Positions 32,426-41,881 of a stretch of DNA of 64,000 nt are shown here, in pieces. The DNA is from DASXHZ01 sp036488085 (GTDB taxonomy: Bacteria; Acidobacteriota; Thermoanaerobaculia; Gp7-AA8): NCBI GenBank assembly GCA_036488085.1, contig DASXHZ010000026.1, positions 1 to 64,000 of the forward strand, written 5' to 3'. The position numbers and the translations under genes were made by a program. Each line of letters begins with the position of its first letter. Position 1 is the stretch's first letter. Below the pieces are notes generated by a model. It was given only the letters and a program-made list of their open reading frames with translations. It was not told the origin of the DNA and did not search any database.

Positions 32426-34399
32426 GGTGCAAGCGCCCGTCGTGAACGTCTGGTCCGATCCGAACGTCGTTCCGCCGGCATTGGTCGCCACCGTTTGGAA
32501 GTGATAGACAGCATTGCAGGTCAGTCCCGATATGCTGCCGCCGCCGACAGCGACGGCATTGGAGCCCGAGCCGAGAGACTGATCCGGCGTCGTCGTCCCG
32601 TAACCTGTAGTCGGGCCATACCTAAAATGGCCGGTCGTGGAGGTGGCGTTCGGATTGGCAGTCCCGTTGAGAGTTGCCGCGGTTGCGGTGATCGTGCCGG
32701 CGGCTCCAGTCACCACCGTTGGGGCGGCGGTCGGTATGCGCACCAGCGTGATCGAGTTCGCGGGGAAGGTCGCCGAAAAACCGCCTCCGGAAACGGGCTG
32801 CCCGGCGAGGGAGAGAATGGCGTTGAGATTCGCATCGCTATAGCGATAAACCTGCGCGCTCGCAGCAGGCACGAAGTTGCTCGCGATGCTTACCGTTCCG
32901 GTCACGCTGGACGTCATCGTCTTGTTGACGATCATCAGCATGAGCGAAGAATCGGTCGTCCTTTGAGCGGCATAGACCGAGAGCTGCGATTGATCGCTAC
33001 TGACCGCGCTCACACTTGTGTCGCCGAACTGCGCGCCGGCGCCGTCGTAATTACGGAACATCCGGAACGCATACGCGCCGGGCAACGTCTCGAAGGTGTC
33101 GTAGTCGATCTCCTGGCCCGATCCATTGAGCTGGCTTGGATACGCCCATAGTGTGGCTAGGTCCAGCCCTTCCCGGCCGAAGATGCCCAGAATGTCGGCC
33201 TGAGCCAGCGCTCCGTTGATGCTCTCCAAGCCTCCAAAGTTGTACTCAGTGAGTGCCAGCTTTGTGTTCGGATAAGACCCATTCACCCAGTCGCGCATGC
33301 GAGGGATCAGACGGACGATGCCGCCGTACGGACCGGCGTCGGCAATCCAGCTCTCGTCGACATACGTCGGATCCCAAAGCGCTCTCGTCGACCGGAGCCG
33401 CAGTGCCTGATTGGTCGCATCGCCGGCGGGCGATTGATCGACGCCGTTCTGGGGATAGAAGTGCAGGTCGAGATAGTCGAGCAGCCGGTGACCGGGATGG
33501 GCCTGCTCATAGGCACTCATCTGCTGCAGATACCAGGTGACGAACTCCGTCCCGCCGTGGTTGTTGCGGTCGGCGATCGCTGTCGACCCGTCCCCCGGAT
33601 ACGATGCATAGAAATAGCGCGTCCAGCCATCCTGAACGGGTCCGAGGATGAGGGCATTGGGATCGACCGCCTTGACGGCCGCAGCCCACGCGGAACCCTT
33701 GTTGTAGCTCTCGTCGTAGGTCATGCCGTTGGGATGTACGTCGCGGTGCGTCGATTCCCAAATCCCCGGCTCATTGTCCAACTCATAGAACTTGACGCCG
33801 CCGCTGGCGGCTGCACCGTGAGTGGCAGTTAGATGAGTCACCCAACTCGCGGCGAAGGTCTGATCGGCCGTGATGCTCGTATCGAGCGGATTATTGACGA
33901 TCGGTACACCGCCATTGAGCCCATTGCCACAGTCGGGAAATCCGTCGTCCGTGTCGAACTCGTCCTGATTCGGATAGTGAACCCGGAGGAACCCGCACGT
34001 GAACTGATCGATGTTCTTGGACACGTACCCGATCATCGGGAGCGTGATCAACGACTGTGCCCCCGTGGTGTTGTTCTCCGTGATCCACTGATCGGCCGTT
34101 TGCGTATTGCCGGTGTACGCGTCGTAAGCAGCGTTGTTGTGGAAGAACCAGTCGACGCCGTGGTTGAAGGCGTTGAGATTCCAGTTGTACCGCGACGTCG
34201 AGTTGCCGCCCCAGCGCCGCACCGGCAGCCCGATCTCGGTGGCAAATGCCGGCTTCGTGAAGTTCAAGCCGTAGATGAACGGACTGATCGGCTTGCGCGA
34301 CGCTGACACGTCGACGTTCAACGTGACCGACTCCGCGGTCGCCGCGAACAGGAACAGGACCGCGGTGACGCCAACCGTGTACCGGACGGGGAAAGTCAT
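32087..34399 (-). CDS. Secreted GH44 glycanase with FN3-like and C-terminal ELR repeats
   Basis: 770 residues with signal peptide. Residues ~25-520 are glycoside hydrolase family 44 (endoglucanase/xyloglucanase/mannanase): RRWGGNSTSRYNWNLNAFNH, acid/base Glu210 in LDNEPGIWESTHRD, nucleophile Glu385 in LTEYNFGG, both intact. A beta-sandwich follows, then an FN3-like region at ~555-650. The last ~110 residues contain three repeats of the type VKAVHITELRSRIDALR, KVVHVAQLRTALNSA and IKAVHISELRADV. The same set ends the S8 protease at 14405-21145. GH44 cleaves beta-1,4-glucans. Weak start signal, but ATG 34399 begins the signal sequence. Confidence 0.9.
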   Translation of the reverse strand: MTFPVRYTVGVTAVLFLFAATAESVTLNVDVSASRKPISPFIYGLNFTKPAFATEIGLPVRRWGGNSTSRYNWNLNAFNHGVDWFFHNNAAYDAYTGNTQTADQWITENNTTGAQSLITLPMIGYVSKNIDQFTCGFLRVHYPNQDEFDTDDGFPDCGNGLNGGVPIVNNPLDTSITADQTFAASWVTHLTATHGAAASGGVKFYELDNEPGIWESTHRDVHPNGMTYDESYNKGSAWAAAVKAVDPNALILGPVQDGWTRYFYASYPGDGSTAIADRNNHGGTEFVTWYLQQMSAYEQAHPGHRLLDYLDLHFYPQNGVDQSPAGDATNQALRLRSTRALWDPTYVDESWIADAGPYGGIVRLIPRMRDWVNGSYPNTKLALTEYNFGGLESINGALAQADILGIFGREGLDLATLWAYPSQLNGSGQEIDYDTFETLPGAYAFRMFRNYDGAGAQFGDTSVSAVSSDQSQLSVYAAQRTTDSSLMLMIVNKTMTSSVTGTVSIASNFVPAASAQVYRYSDANLNAILSLAGQPVSGGGFSATFPANSITLVRIPTAAPTVVTGAAGTITATAATLNGTANPNATSTTGHFRYGPTTGYGTTTPDQSLGSGSNAVAVGGGSISGLTCNAVYHFQTVATNAGGTTFGSDQTFTTGACTGFTDDPLVAGSTSVKAVHITELRSRIDALRVHFGLAAFAWTDTNLSGVAAKVVHVAQLRTALNSAYDAAITAGKNVTRPSYTNDPLTAGQTAIKAVHISELRADVVNLEAHP

Positions 34400-34487
34400 G
34401 GTGACCGGCTACGGTAGCCGAATAACTCGGTCGATGGAAGCTGACTCTGGCGAGGAAGTGGCACCGATCTCGATACCGTCCTGAGCG

Positions 34488-37085
34488 GTGACGGCGAAAG
34501 ACATCGAGCGCTTCGTTCGCGTGCGCGGCGCGCGCGAGCACAACCTCAAGAACGTCAACGTCGAGATTCCTCGCGACGCACTCGTGGTGTTCACCGGCGT
34601 CTCCGGCTCCGGCAAGTCGTCGCTCGCCTTCGGGACGTTGTACGCCGAGGCGCAGCGGCGGTACCTCGAGTCAGTGTCGCCGTACGCGCGACGCTTGTTC
34701 AACCAGATGTCCGTGCCGGACGTCGACGACATCGACGGACTGCCGCCGGCGGTTGCGCTGCAGCAGCAGCGCGGCGGAACGACGACGCGATCCTCCGTCG
34801 GGAGCGTGACCACCCTCTCCAACCTGCTGCGGATGCTCTATTCGCGCGCCGGCGACTACCCGAAGAATCAGCCGCTGCTTTATGCCGAGTCGTTCTCGCC
34901 GAACACGCCGGAGGGCGCCTGTCCCGAATGCCACGGCCTCGGCCGCATCTACACGGCCACCGAAGAATCGATGGTCCCGGATCCGACGCTCACCATCCGG
35001 GATCGCGCGATAGCTGCGTGGCCTCCGGCGTGGCACGGCCAGAACCTCCGCGACATCCTCGTCACGCTCGGCTACGACGTCGACCGGCCGTGGAAGGACC
35101 TGCCGCGGAAAGACCGCGATTGGATCCTCTTCACCGACGAGACGCCGACTGTTCCCGTCTATCCCGGCTTCACGCCCGCGGAGACGCGCGGCGCCCTCCG
35201 GCGCAAAGAGGAGCCCGGCTACATGGGGACGTTCAGCAGCGCGCGCCGCTACGTGATGCACACGTTCGCGAACACGCAGAGCCCGCTCATGAAGAAGCGG
35301 GTATCGCAGTACATGCTCGGCGCGGATTGTCCGCTGTGCGGCGGGAAACGTCTGCGCCGCGAGGCGCTGTCGGTGAAATTTGCAGGGCTCGACATCGCGG
35401 AGATCTCGCGCGTCCCGCTCAAGCAGCTCGCCGCGATCATCGAGCCGTACGGGAAGGACGTCGATCATGTGCGGCGCAGCCATCCCGCGCCTGCGGTCCT
35501 GCCTGATGGCGTGCATGCCGGCGAGACCGATCGCATGCGGCGTGGCCGCGCTTCGAGCCAGACACACGACGAGGCGCACGACCTCGTCGTCCACCGCATC
35601 GCGTGCGACCTCGCCGCGCGGCTCGATGTCCTCCTCGACCTCGGACTCGGATACCTGTCGCTCGAGCGGAGCACGCCCACGCTGTCGCCGGGCGAACTGC
35701 AGCGGCTCCGTCTCGCGACGCAGGTGCGCTCGAATCTGTTCGGCGTCGTGTACGTGCTCGACGAGCCCTCGGCCGGATTGCATCCGGTGGACACCGAAGC
35801 GCTCCTGAAAGCGCTGGATGGTTTGAAAGCGGCCGGCAACTCGTTGTTCGTCGTCGAGCACGAGCTCGACGTGGTGCGGCACGCCGACTGGATCGTCGAC
35901 GTCGGTCCGGACGCGGGTGAACGTGGCGGCGAGATTCTCTACAGCGGGCCGAGGGAGGGGCTGGCGCGCGTGAAGCGCTCCCGCACGCGTGAATTCCTGT
36001 TCGGCGATCGCGACGTGCAGCTCCGCACGCCGCGCGAGCCGCTCGGGTGGCTGCGACTCGCCGGTGTCACGCGAAACAACCTGCACCACCTCGATGCCGA
36101 ATTTCCGCTCGGCGTCCTCACGGCCGTCACGGGCGTGTCGGGCTCCGGAAAATCGACGCTGGTCAGCCAGGTCCTCGTCGAACTTCTGTCCGATCGGCTC
36201 GGTCACTCGGTCGAAGATGACGAGCAACTCGATCCGCTGGAGACGCACGTGGTGACGGAAGGAGGCGAGATCGTCTCCGGCATGGAGGGCGTGCGGCGGC
36301 TCGTGCGTGTGGATCAGAAGCCGATCGGCCGCACGCCGCGCTCGAATCTCGCGACCTACACCGGGTTGTTCGACTACGTCCGCAAACTGTTTGCATCGAC
36401 CAAAGCGGCGCGCGCGCGCCACTACGATGCCGGCCGGTTCTCGTTCAACGTGGCGAAAGGCCGTTGCCCGACGTGCGAAGGCGAAGGCTTCGTGATGGTC
36501 GAGCTGCTGTTCTTGCCGAGCGTCTACGCGCCATGTCCCGATTGCAAAGGCGCGCGATACAACGAGAAGACGCTGGAAATCCAATACAACGGACGGAACA
36601 TCGCCGAGGTGTTGGGCATGACCGTCGACGCGGCGTGGCAGTTTTTCGAGGCGGAAGAGCACATTCACCGCGCGCTCTCCGTCCTCCGCGAAGTGGGCCT
36701 CGGCTACCTGCGGCTCGGGCAGCCGGCAACGGAGCTCTCCGGCGGCGAAGCCCAGCGCATCAAACTCGCCACGGAGTTGCAGCGCGTCGGCCGTGCGGAC
36801 ACGCTCTACATTCTCGACGAGCCGACCACCGGACTGCATCCGGTCGACGTCCAACGGCTGCTCGCCCAACTCCACCGCCTCGTCGACGCCGGCAATACGG
36901 TCGTCGTCGTCGAGCACGACATGCAGGTCATCGCAGCGAGCGACTGGATGATCGACCTGGGACCCGGCGCCGGGGATGAGGGCGGACGCATCGTCACCGC
37001 AGGCCCTCCGCGCGACGTCGTGAACGTGAAGGCGAGCCGCACCGCGCCGTACCTGCGACGCACGAACGCCGAAAGCGGAGCTTAG
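34488..37085 (+). CDS. Class II UvrA-like excinuclease ABC subunit (UvrA2), no UvrB-binding domain
   Basis: 865 residues. Two ABC ATPase units: Walker A GVSGSGKSSLAF and GVSGSGKSTLVS, signatures LSPGELQRLRLAT (variant) and LSGGEAQRIKLAT, Walker B VLDEPSAGLHP and ILDEPTTGLHP. Zinc fingers: CPECHGLG with CPLCGGKR, and CPTCEGEGF with CPDCKGAR. Compared with the canonical UvrA at 58863, the ~130 residues after the first LLY..VG..CTQCG region are missing. That segment is the UvrB-binding domain, which defines class II UvrA (DrrC, TlrC-type drug-resistance or UvrA2 proteins). GTG start at 34488; an in-frame stop lies just upstream. No UvrB or UvrC in the window. It may help UV or drug-adduct tolerance. 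Confidence 0.9.
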   Translation: MTAKDIERFVRVRGAREHNLKNVNVEIPRDALVVFTGVSGSGKSSLAFGTLYAEAQRRYLESVSPYARRLFNQMSVPDVDDIDGLPPAVALQQQRGGTTTRSSVGSVTTLSNLLRMLYSRAGDYPKNQPLLYAESFSPNTPEGACPECHGLGRIYTATEESMVPDPTLTIRDRAIAAWPPAWHGQNLRDILVTLGYDVDRPWKDLPRKDRDWILFTDETPTVPVYPGFTPAETRGALRRKEEPGYMGTFSSARRYVMHTFANTQSPLMKKRVSQYMLGADCPLCGGKRLRREALSVKFAGLDIAEISRVPLKQLAAIIEPYGKDVDHVRRSHPAPAVLPDGVHAGETDRMRRGRASSQTHDEAHDLVVHRIACDLAARLDVLLDLGLGYLSLERSTPTLSPGELQRLRLATQVRSNLFGVVYVLDEPSAGLHPVDTEALLKALDGLKAAGNSLFVVEHELDVVRHADWIVDVGPDAGERGGEILYSGPREGLARVKRSRTREFLFGDRDVQLRTPREPLGWLRLAGVTRNNLHHLDAEFPLGVLTAVTGVSGSGKSTLVSQVLVELLSDRLGHSVEDDEQLDPLETHVVTEGGEIVSGMEGVRRLVRVDQKPIGRTPRSNLATYTGLFDYVRKLFASTKAARARHYDAGRFSFNVAKGRCPTCEGEGFVMVELLFLPSVYAPCPDCKGARYNEKTLEIQYNGRNIAEVLGMTVDAAWQFFEAEEHIHRALSVLREVGLGYLRLGQPATELSGGEAQRIKLATELQRVGRADTLYILDEPTTGLHPVDVQRLLAQLHRLVDAGNTVVVVEHDMQVIAASDWMIDLGPGAGDEGGRIVTAGPPRDVVNVKASRTAPYLRRTNAESGA

Positions 37086-37344
37086 TGGCTATGCCGGCGC
37101 GATGATCCACTGGATCGCCGACCCCGGAAGTCCAGTGCAAGTACCCCTTGCTTTCGCCGCCGTTGAGGGTGCGATCGTCGATGATCTGCGTACAGATCCA
37201 AAACTCGTCGCCGGCCTGCACCTGCTGCCCCGCCACGATCGATTTGTCGGGTGACTCGATCCAGATGTCGTGGGAGCTCTTCGCCAGGTAGGCGTACTGC
37301 TCATTGACCTTGAACGAGACGTACTGCTGCGTTTGGTACCACAC
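37086..37344 (-). pseudogene. Probable remnant of a small secreted/structured protein
   Basis: The minus strand gives a credible protein-like stretch from GTG 37344 (VWYQTQQYVSFKVNEQYAYL, later SHDIWIESPDKSIV, QVQAGDEFWICTQIIDD, KGYLHWTSGVGD), without family match. It carries on into the UvrA2 gene region and ends there at 36994. Just upstream, another frame reads KGSYIYYTF, possibly the same protein after a frameshift, so it may be a decaying gene. Composition is less GC-rich at third positions than the neighbours. Could also be chance. Confidence 0.3.
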
Positions 37345-37420
37345 TGAAACGTGTAGTAGATGTACGAGCCTTTAGTGCTGTACGACCGGTACGGATGACA
37401 TGGCGGCAGTCATCGCAGAC

Positions 37421-38533
37421 TTAGACGACCGCCGCCTTCACGCAGTGAATCGGCGGGAGTGAGTCGAAGAGGCGGGTCCACTCCTCGCCACCCTCGCTGC
37501 CCATCCAGAGCTGGCCCGTGGTCGTGCCGAGGTACAGCGCGGGGGAATCGAGCGTGTCGATGTCCATGGCGTCGCGCTGAACGGTGAAAAAACTCTCCTT
37601 CTTCGGGAGACCGCGAGCGAGGCGCTTCCACGATTGACCACCATTCTCGCTCCGCCACACCGCGGGCGCTCCGCCCGGGCACGTGCGGGTCGCCGGCTCG
37701 AGCGGCATGACGTAGACCGTGTCAGCGTCGTGCGGATGAACGACGATCGGAAAGCCGAAGTCGGACGGGAGCCCCTTCGCGATCGAATACCAAGTGTGTC
37801 CGTAATCGTCGCTGCGGAGGACGCCTATGTCCGGCCGCTTTCCGCCGGGTCCTTCCCACTCGCCCCATCCTCCATGGTTCTGCATATAGAGACGGCCGGG
37901 GGCATCGTCATGACGGGCGATCTTGTGCACGCACTGCCCGAACTCGGGGTAAGGATCGGGCGCAAACCCGGCACCGACTCCCCGATTCGACGCGACGAAC
38001 GTCTCGCCGCCGTCTTCACTCAGGTAATGACCTCCGGTGGAGATGCCGACGTGCACCCGTTCGCCGTCGCGAATGACGGTGTGCAGACACATGCCGCCCG
38101 CGCCGGGCTGCCACTTGCGGGAATGCTCATGATTGCTGATGCCGGGCACCATCTCCCACGAGTCACCGCCGTCGTTGCTCCGGAAGAGCGCGGCTGGTTC
38201 GACGCCCGCTAAGATTTCCTTCTTGCCTGCGCCGGCTTCGAGCGCCCAGATGTTCGCCAGTGCACGGCCGTCGTCCTTTGGGAACGCGGGCGGCGCCGCC
38301 GTCTCCTTGAAGGTCTTCCCGAGATCGTTCGAGACGAGAACTTTCATCCCGAAGAAGGCGTTGCAGCTCGACGCAAAGATGCGCGGTTTCCGGCGTGCGT
38401 CGATCAGCGCGGAGTAGACGGCGACGCCTTCTCCGAATGGCCCGCGCAGCTCAAACTTGCGGCGCCTCTTTGACGCCTCCGCGACAAACAGTCCCTTCCG
38501 CGTTCCGATGGCGAGAATGACGCGTTCGAACAC
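37421..38533 (-). CDS. BNR/WD40-like repeat protein (exo-alpha-sialidase-like fold)
   Basis: 370 residues, no signal peptide. Several Asp-box (BNR) repeats: SNDLGKTFKET, RSNDGGDSWEMVPG, SEDGGETFVASN, RSDDYGHTWYSI and RSENGGQSWKRLA. This is the six- or seven-bladed propeller seen in sialidases and in the WD40/YVTN/BNR-like family. No sialidase arginine triad is obvious, so the enzymatic name is not warranted. It starts 3 bp after the MoaD/ThiS-like gene. This pairing of a BNR protein with a small MoaD/ThiS protein recurs in actinobacteria and acidobacteria from what I recall; its meaning is unknown. Confidence 0.85.
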   Translation of the reverse strand: MFERVILAIGTRKGLFVAEASKRRRKFELRGPFGEGVAVYSALIDARRKPRIFASSCNAFFGMKVLVSNDLGKTFKETAAPPAFPKDDGRALANIWALEAGAGKKEILAGVEPAALFRSNDGGDSWEMVPGISNHEHSRKWQPGAGGMCLHTVIRDGERVHVGISTGGHYLSEDGGETFVASNRGVGAGFAPDPYPEFGQCVHKIARHDDAPGRLYMQNHGGWGEWEGPGGKRPDIGVLRSDDYGHTWYSIAKGLPSDFGFPIVVHPHDADTVYVMPLEPATRTCPGGAPAVWRSENGGQSWKRLARGLPKKESFFTVQRDAMDIDTLDSPALYLGTTTGQLWMGSEGGEEWTRLFDSLPPIHCVKAAVV

Positions 38534-38535
38534 CC

Positions 38536-38805
38536 TTAGCCCCCTGAGATCGCCGGCAGAATGATCAACTCGTCACCCTCGGCAAGCGTGGTATCCAGTC
38601 CATCGAGATCGCGAATGTGCTCCGTGTTGACGAAGAGGTTCACGTGCTGCCGCACGGCGCCCGTCTCGTTACAGACGCTCCGGTAGAGCACGGGATACCT
38701 TCGTTCAACCTGCTCGAGCGCGGTGCGGACTCGTGACGCTGTCATCGTGAGCCGGGCCGCTCCGTCGCAATATTCACGCAAGAGCCCTGGAACGAAGATC
38801 GTCAT
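38536..38805 (-). CDS. MoaD/ThiS-family ubiquitin-like protein
   Basis: 89 residues ending in Gly-Gly (ILPAISGG), the thiocarboxylation tail of MoaD/ThiS. Starts at ATG 38805 (MTIFVPGLLREYC). Beta-grasp features: HVNLFVNTEHIRDLDGLDTTLAEGDELIIL. Such proteins carry sulfur for molybdopterin, thiamine or other metabolites after adenylation by an MoeB/ThiF enzyme; no such enzyme is in the window. Coupled to the BNR gene. An in-frame upstream ATG (38847) is possible but less likely. Confidence 0.85.
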   Translation of the reverse strand: MTIFVPGLLREYCDGAARLTMTASRVRTALEQVERRYPVLYRSVCNETGAVRQHVNLFVNTEHIRDLDGLDTTLAEGDELIILPAISGG

Positions 38806-38857
38806 CGCTATGACGCGACGGTAATCCGTGGGCCGGGATCGAGTCAACGGGGAGTTG

Positions 38858-39478
38858 CTATCGCAGCTCCCTCGCGACTCCGCTCTTCAACGCGGAGTCG
38901 AAAATCTCGTCCACTCGGCGGTTGAGCTCAGCGGAGACGCGGTGCTGCTCCTCGTTCACCTTCGCCTGCATGACGTTGACCTTCGCCTGTTCAGCGTTGA
39001 CGCCCGCCTGTTCCGCGTTCACATCGGCCTGCTTCCGGTTCACGCGCTCCTGATCGGCACCCTGGGTCGCGTTCACCTGCGCCTGCATCGCATTGACATC
39101 GTGTTGATGCGCGTTCACCCCGGCCTGCATCTCGTTGACACGCCCCTCCTCGCGATTCACGCCTCCCTGCATGCGGTTCACGATCTTCTGCGGCTCCATG
39201 GCGCGATCGAGCTCGTCCATGACCGACGAGGCGGTGACCACGTACTCGTGACCGTACTTGCGGAACCACGCGAAGCGATCCCCGAAGCGTGCGCGCAACT
39301 CCTGGGTCGAAGGAGAATCGCTCTCATCCCACGAGCCGGTCATCTCGTCTCCGTGCACGATGATGTAGCGGTGGATGACCTTGGCGTTCCCGCCATGCAT
39401 CGTGGCCGCCGCGACATACGTCAGCGGCCAAAGAATCGCCGCAATGATCCAGGCAGATGAACGGGCATATCGATACAT
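38858..39478 (-). CDS. Membrane-anchored protein with heptad VNxxQAx coiled-coil repeats
   Basis: 206 residues; ATG at 39478 with GGAGGA six bases upstream. N-terminal hydrophobic segment (~8-26), a small globular part (RYIIVHGDEMTGSWDESDSP, RFGDRFAWFRKYGHEYVVTA), then from about residue 105 a series of seven-residue units. Typical units read VNRMQGG, VNEMQAG, VNAHQHD, VNAMQAQ, VNATQGA, VNRKQAD, VNAEQAG, VNAEQAK, VNVMQAK, VNEEQHR: ten in a row. The globular part recalls acidobacterial M56/BlaR-associated proteins in which Gly/Gln-rich heptads follow. Predicted extended coiled coil or beta-helix stalk. Function unknown. Confidence 0.75.
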   Translation of the reverse strand: MYRYARSSAWIIAAILWPLTYVAAATMHGGNAKVIHRYIIVHGDEMTGSWDESDSPSTQELRARFGDRFAWFRKYGHEYVVTASSVMDELDRAMEPQKIVNRMQGGVNREEGRVNEMQAGVNAHQHDVNAMQAQVNATQGADQERVNRKQADVNAEQAGVNAEQAKVNVMQAKVNEEQHRVSAELNRRVDEIFDSALKSGVARELR

Positions 39479-39574
39479 GGGCACTCCTCCGGATGCTTGG
39501 ACGCCGAGGACGGTGGAAAGGTTGGCCGGGGGTCATTACCGCAGCGCTCGACGAATGCGCCATACGGCGCCTGA

Positions 39575-40756
39575 CTAAAGCAACGATTTCTCGAGGATGT
39601 CGAGTCCCGCCTTCGCGGTGCGTCGATCAAGAGTGAGCGGCGGAAACATCGTGATCGCATTCTCTGACGTCGTGACCAGCAGCCCATTCCTGTTGCAGCG
39701 ATCATCGATCTTGGAGACATAGTCTTCGCCCTTGCCTGCCTCGACGGCGATGGCCATTCCGCGGATGCGTATCTCTTTCAAATCTTCGAAATTCATCGCC
39801 GCGAGCCGCTCGCCGAAGTAGGCGCTGATCTCCACGGCATTATGGAGAAGGCGTGCCTGATTGCGAATCAGCCACCGGACGTTGCGGATGGCGATGTCCA
39901 CCGTCGACGGATGCCAACCATAGGTTGAATAGAAGCCGACTTCGCCTTCGACGGATTTCGCGACCTTCTGCGTGACGATCGTGGCGCCCATCGGCGCAAA
40001 TCCTCCGGTGATCGCCTTGCCCATACACAGAATGTCGGGCTCGAGATCGAAGTGCTCCGACGCGAACAGCTTTCCGGTGCGGCCGAATCCGCACGCCACT
40101 TCGTCGGCGATGAACAGCGTTCCGTAGCGACGGCAGAGCTCCTGCGCACGCTTCATGAACGCATCCTCGGGAATCAACACAGCGAGGTTGCAGCTGATTG
40201 GCTCCATGATGAACGCCGCGACGTCGCGCTTTTTCAGAAGGGTCTCCAGCCGCGCGATCGCACGATCGCCGAGGGGCGGCGAGATCGTCTCGCAGTTCGA
40301 CAGCAGATTCGGATACGGCCCGCGCCCCTCCCTCGATGCGACGCTGACCGTGCCGATCGTGTTGCCGTGATAGCTGCCCTCGATCGAGACAAACTTGCCG
40401 CGGCCCGTCGACGCCATTGCGATCTGCAGCGCGATGTCGACGGCTTCCGATCCACCCGTCGCTCGGTACGTCTTCTCGAGTTTCCCGGGCGTGATCTGCG
40501 CGAGCAGCTGAGCGAGCTCCACCCAGGGCCGGTACAAGTACTCGGGATAGACGTAATCCGGACGTCGGCGGACCGCCGATTTCGTGATGGCGGTGTTGTC
40601 CCAGCCGAAGTTGCCGACGCACCAGCCGGACAAGAAATCGATGTAGCGTTTGCCGCGGGCGTCGTAGACAAACGCACCCTTTGTCCGCGCCACCTGTAAG
40701 TCTTCCGCCTCCGATTCGCGCCCGAGGTATTTGCGATCGAGCTGGCGGAGATTCAC
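39575..40756 (-). CDS. Class III PLP-dependent aminotransferase
   Basis: 393 residues, class III fold: IDFLSGWCVGNFGWDN, TGGSEAVDIALQIA for phosphate binding, SIEGSYHGNTIGT, IADEVACGFGRTGKLFASEH with the PLP-binding Asp, and catalytic Lys in CMGKAITGG. Members include acetylornithine, GABA and diaminobutyrate transaminases; substrate is not predictable from sequence. No neighbouring biosynthetic genes; monocistronic by spacing. Confidence 0.9.
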   Translation of the reverse strand: MNLRQLDRKYLGRESEAEDLQVARTKGAFVYDARGKRYIDFLSGWCVGNFGWDNTAITKSAVRRRPDYVYPEYLYRPWVELAQLLAQITPGKLEKTYRATGGSEAVDIALQIAMASTGRGKFVSIEGSYHGNTIGTVSVASREGRGPYPNLLSNCETISPPLGDRAIARLETLLKKRDVAAFIMEPISCNLAVLIPEDAFMKRAQELCRRYGTLFIADEVACGFGRTGKLFASEHFDLEPDILCMGKAITGGFAPMGATIVTQKVAKSVEGEVGFYSTYGWHPSTVDIAIRNVRWLIRNQARLLHNAVEISAYFGERLAAMNFEDLKEIRIRGMAIAVEAGKGEDYVSKIDDRCNRNGLLVTTSENAITMFPPLTLDRRTAKAGLDILEKSLL

Positions 40757-40919
40757 ACGGCGCGATCGTGCACAAACGGAGCCCGGGATCAGCGGTCGTG
40801 AGCCACGGATCCGTTCGAGTATTCACGGAGAAGTCATCGGACGGAGATCGTGATGGTATTTATGATGGGAAGGTCCGTGGAAGTGGATCGAGTCAACGAT
40901 TGAGAAGGAGCACCTGAAC

Positions 40920-41867
40920 ATGTCCTCGAAGCGCTCGCCGTTCCTTGCAGTTGCCGTGCTCGCGATTCTGTCGGCCGTCCCGGTCGTGACTGCGCAGCAG
41001 CCGTCGCAGTTCCGCGCTCTCTACCCGAGCCAAAAAGCGAGCGTCATGCAAACCATCGGGACCACGGACGTCACGATCACCTATCACCGTCCGGCGGTGA
41101 AAGGCCGGACAATTTTCGCCGAGGCGCCGCAGTCGATGGAGGATCGTGCGAAGGGAGACGCCACGCTCGACAACCAACACGACCGCAAGGCCGGCGAGCC
41201 GATCGTGCCGTACAACCACGTCTGGCGGGCCGGCGCGAATGAAGCGACGACGTTTCAGACGACCGACGACGTCCTGATCAACGGCCAGCCGCTGAAGGCC
41301 GGGACCTACGGGCTGGAGGCGGTTCCGGGCAAAGACGAGTGGACCATCATCTTCAACAGCGACGCCGGGCAATGGGGCGCGTTTACGTACGACGCGAAGA
41401 AGGACGTCCTGAGGGTGAAGGCGAAACCGCGCACCGTCGCCGACAATCAGGAGTGGCTGCTCTACACCTTCGACCCGGTGACCGCGAGCTCGGCCACCGC
41501 CAACTTGCGGTGGGAGAAGGTGAGCGTTCCGTTCACGGTCGAAGTGAAAGACGTGAAGGCCGTTTGGCGCGCCAAGACCGACGAGCTGATCGCCGCGAAT
41601 CCGACGAACGAGATCTACCCGCTGCAGGCGGCGAACACCTTCGTCGCCGACAAGAACTGGGACGACGCGCTGAAATACGTCGACCAATCGATCAAGATCA
41701 AACCGACGTTTCGGAACCTCTCGGCGAAGGCCGACGTCCTCCGGAACGCGGGAAGGAAGCAGGACGCCCTCGCCGCCGCCGATCAGGCGATCGCCCAGGG
41801 CAAGACCGAGGGCGCCGATACGAGCGCGTTCGAAAAACGTGTCGCCGGCTGGAAGAGCGGAACGTAG
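40920..41867 (+). CDS. Secreted DUF2911-family protein with TPR-like tail
   Basis: 315 residues. Signal peptide (about 1-26, VVTAQQPSQ). DUF2911 domain: VTITYHRPAVKGRTIF, VWRAGANEATTFQTTDDVLINGQPLKAGTYGLEAVP, WTIIFNSDAGQWGAFTYDAKKDVLRV. C-terminal ~100 residues form helical TPR-like units (NWDDALKYVDQSIKIKP, GRKQDALAAADQAIAQGK). AAGGAG upstream of ATG 40920. Function of DUF2911 is unknown; it is common in Bacteroidetes and Acidobacteriota. Confidence 0.88.
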   Translation: MSSKRSPFLAVAVLAILSAVPVVTAQQPSQFRALYPSQKASVMQTIGTTDVTITYHRPAVKGRTIFAEAPQSMEDRAKGDATLDNQHDRKAGEPIVPYNHVWRAGANEATTFQTTDDVLINGQPLKAGTYGLEAVPGKDEWTIIFNSDAGQWGAFTYDAKKDVLRVKAKPRTVADNQEWLLYTFDPVTASSATANLRWEKVSVPFTVEVKDVKAVWRAKTDELIAANPTNEIYPLQAANTFVADKNWDDALKYVDQSIKIKPTFRNLSAKADVLRNAGRKQDALAAADQAIAQGKTEGADTSAFEKRVAGWKSGT

Positions 41868-41881
41868 GGCGCTACGTTCTG

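Noticed and set aside
34671..36917. 748-codon antisense frame over UvrA2
   Set aside because: Shadow of a conserved gene; no recognisable family.
37421..38533. Exo-alpha-sialidase
   Set aside because: BNR repeats are present but the sialidase arginine triad and catalytic residues are not evident.
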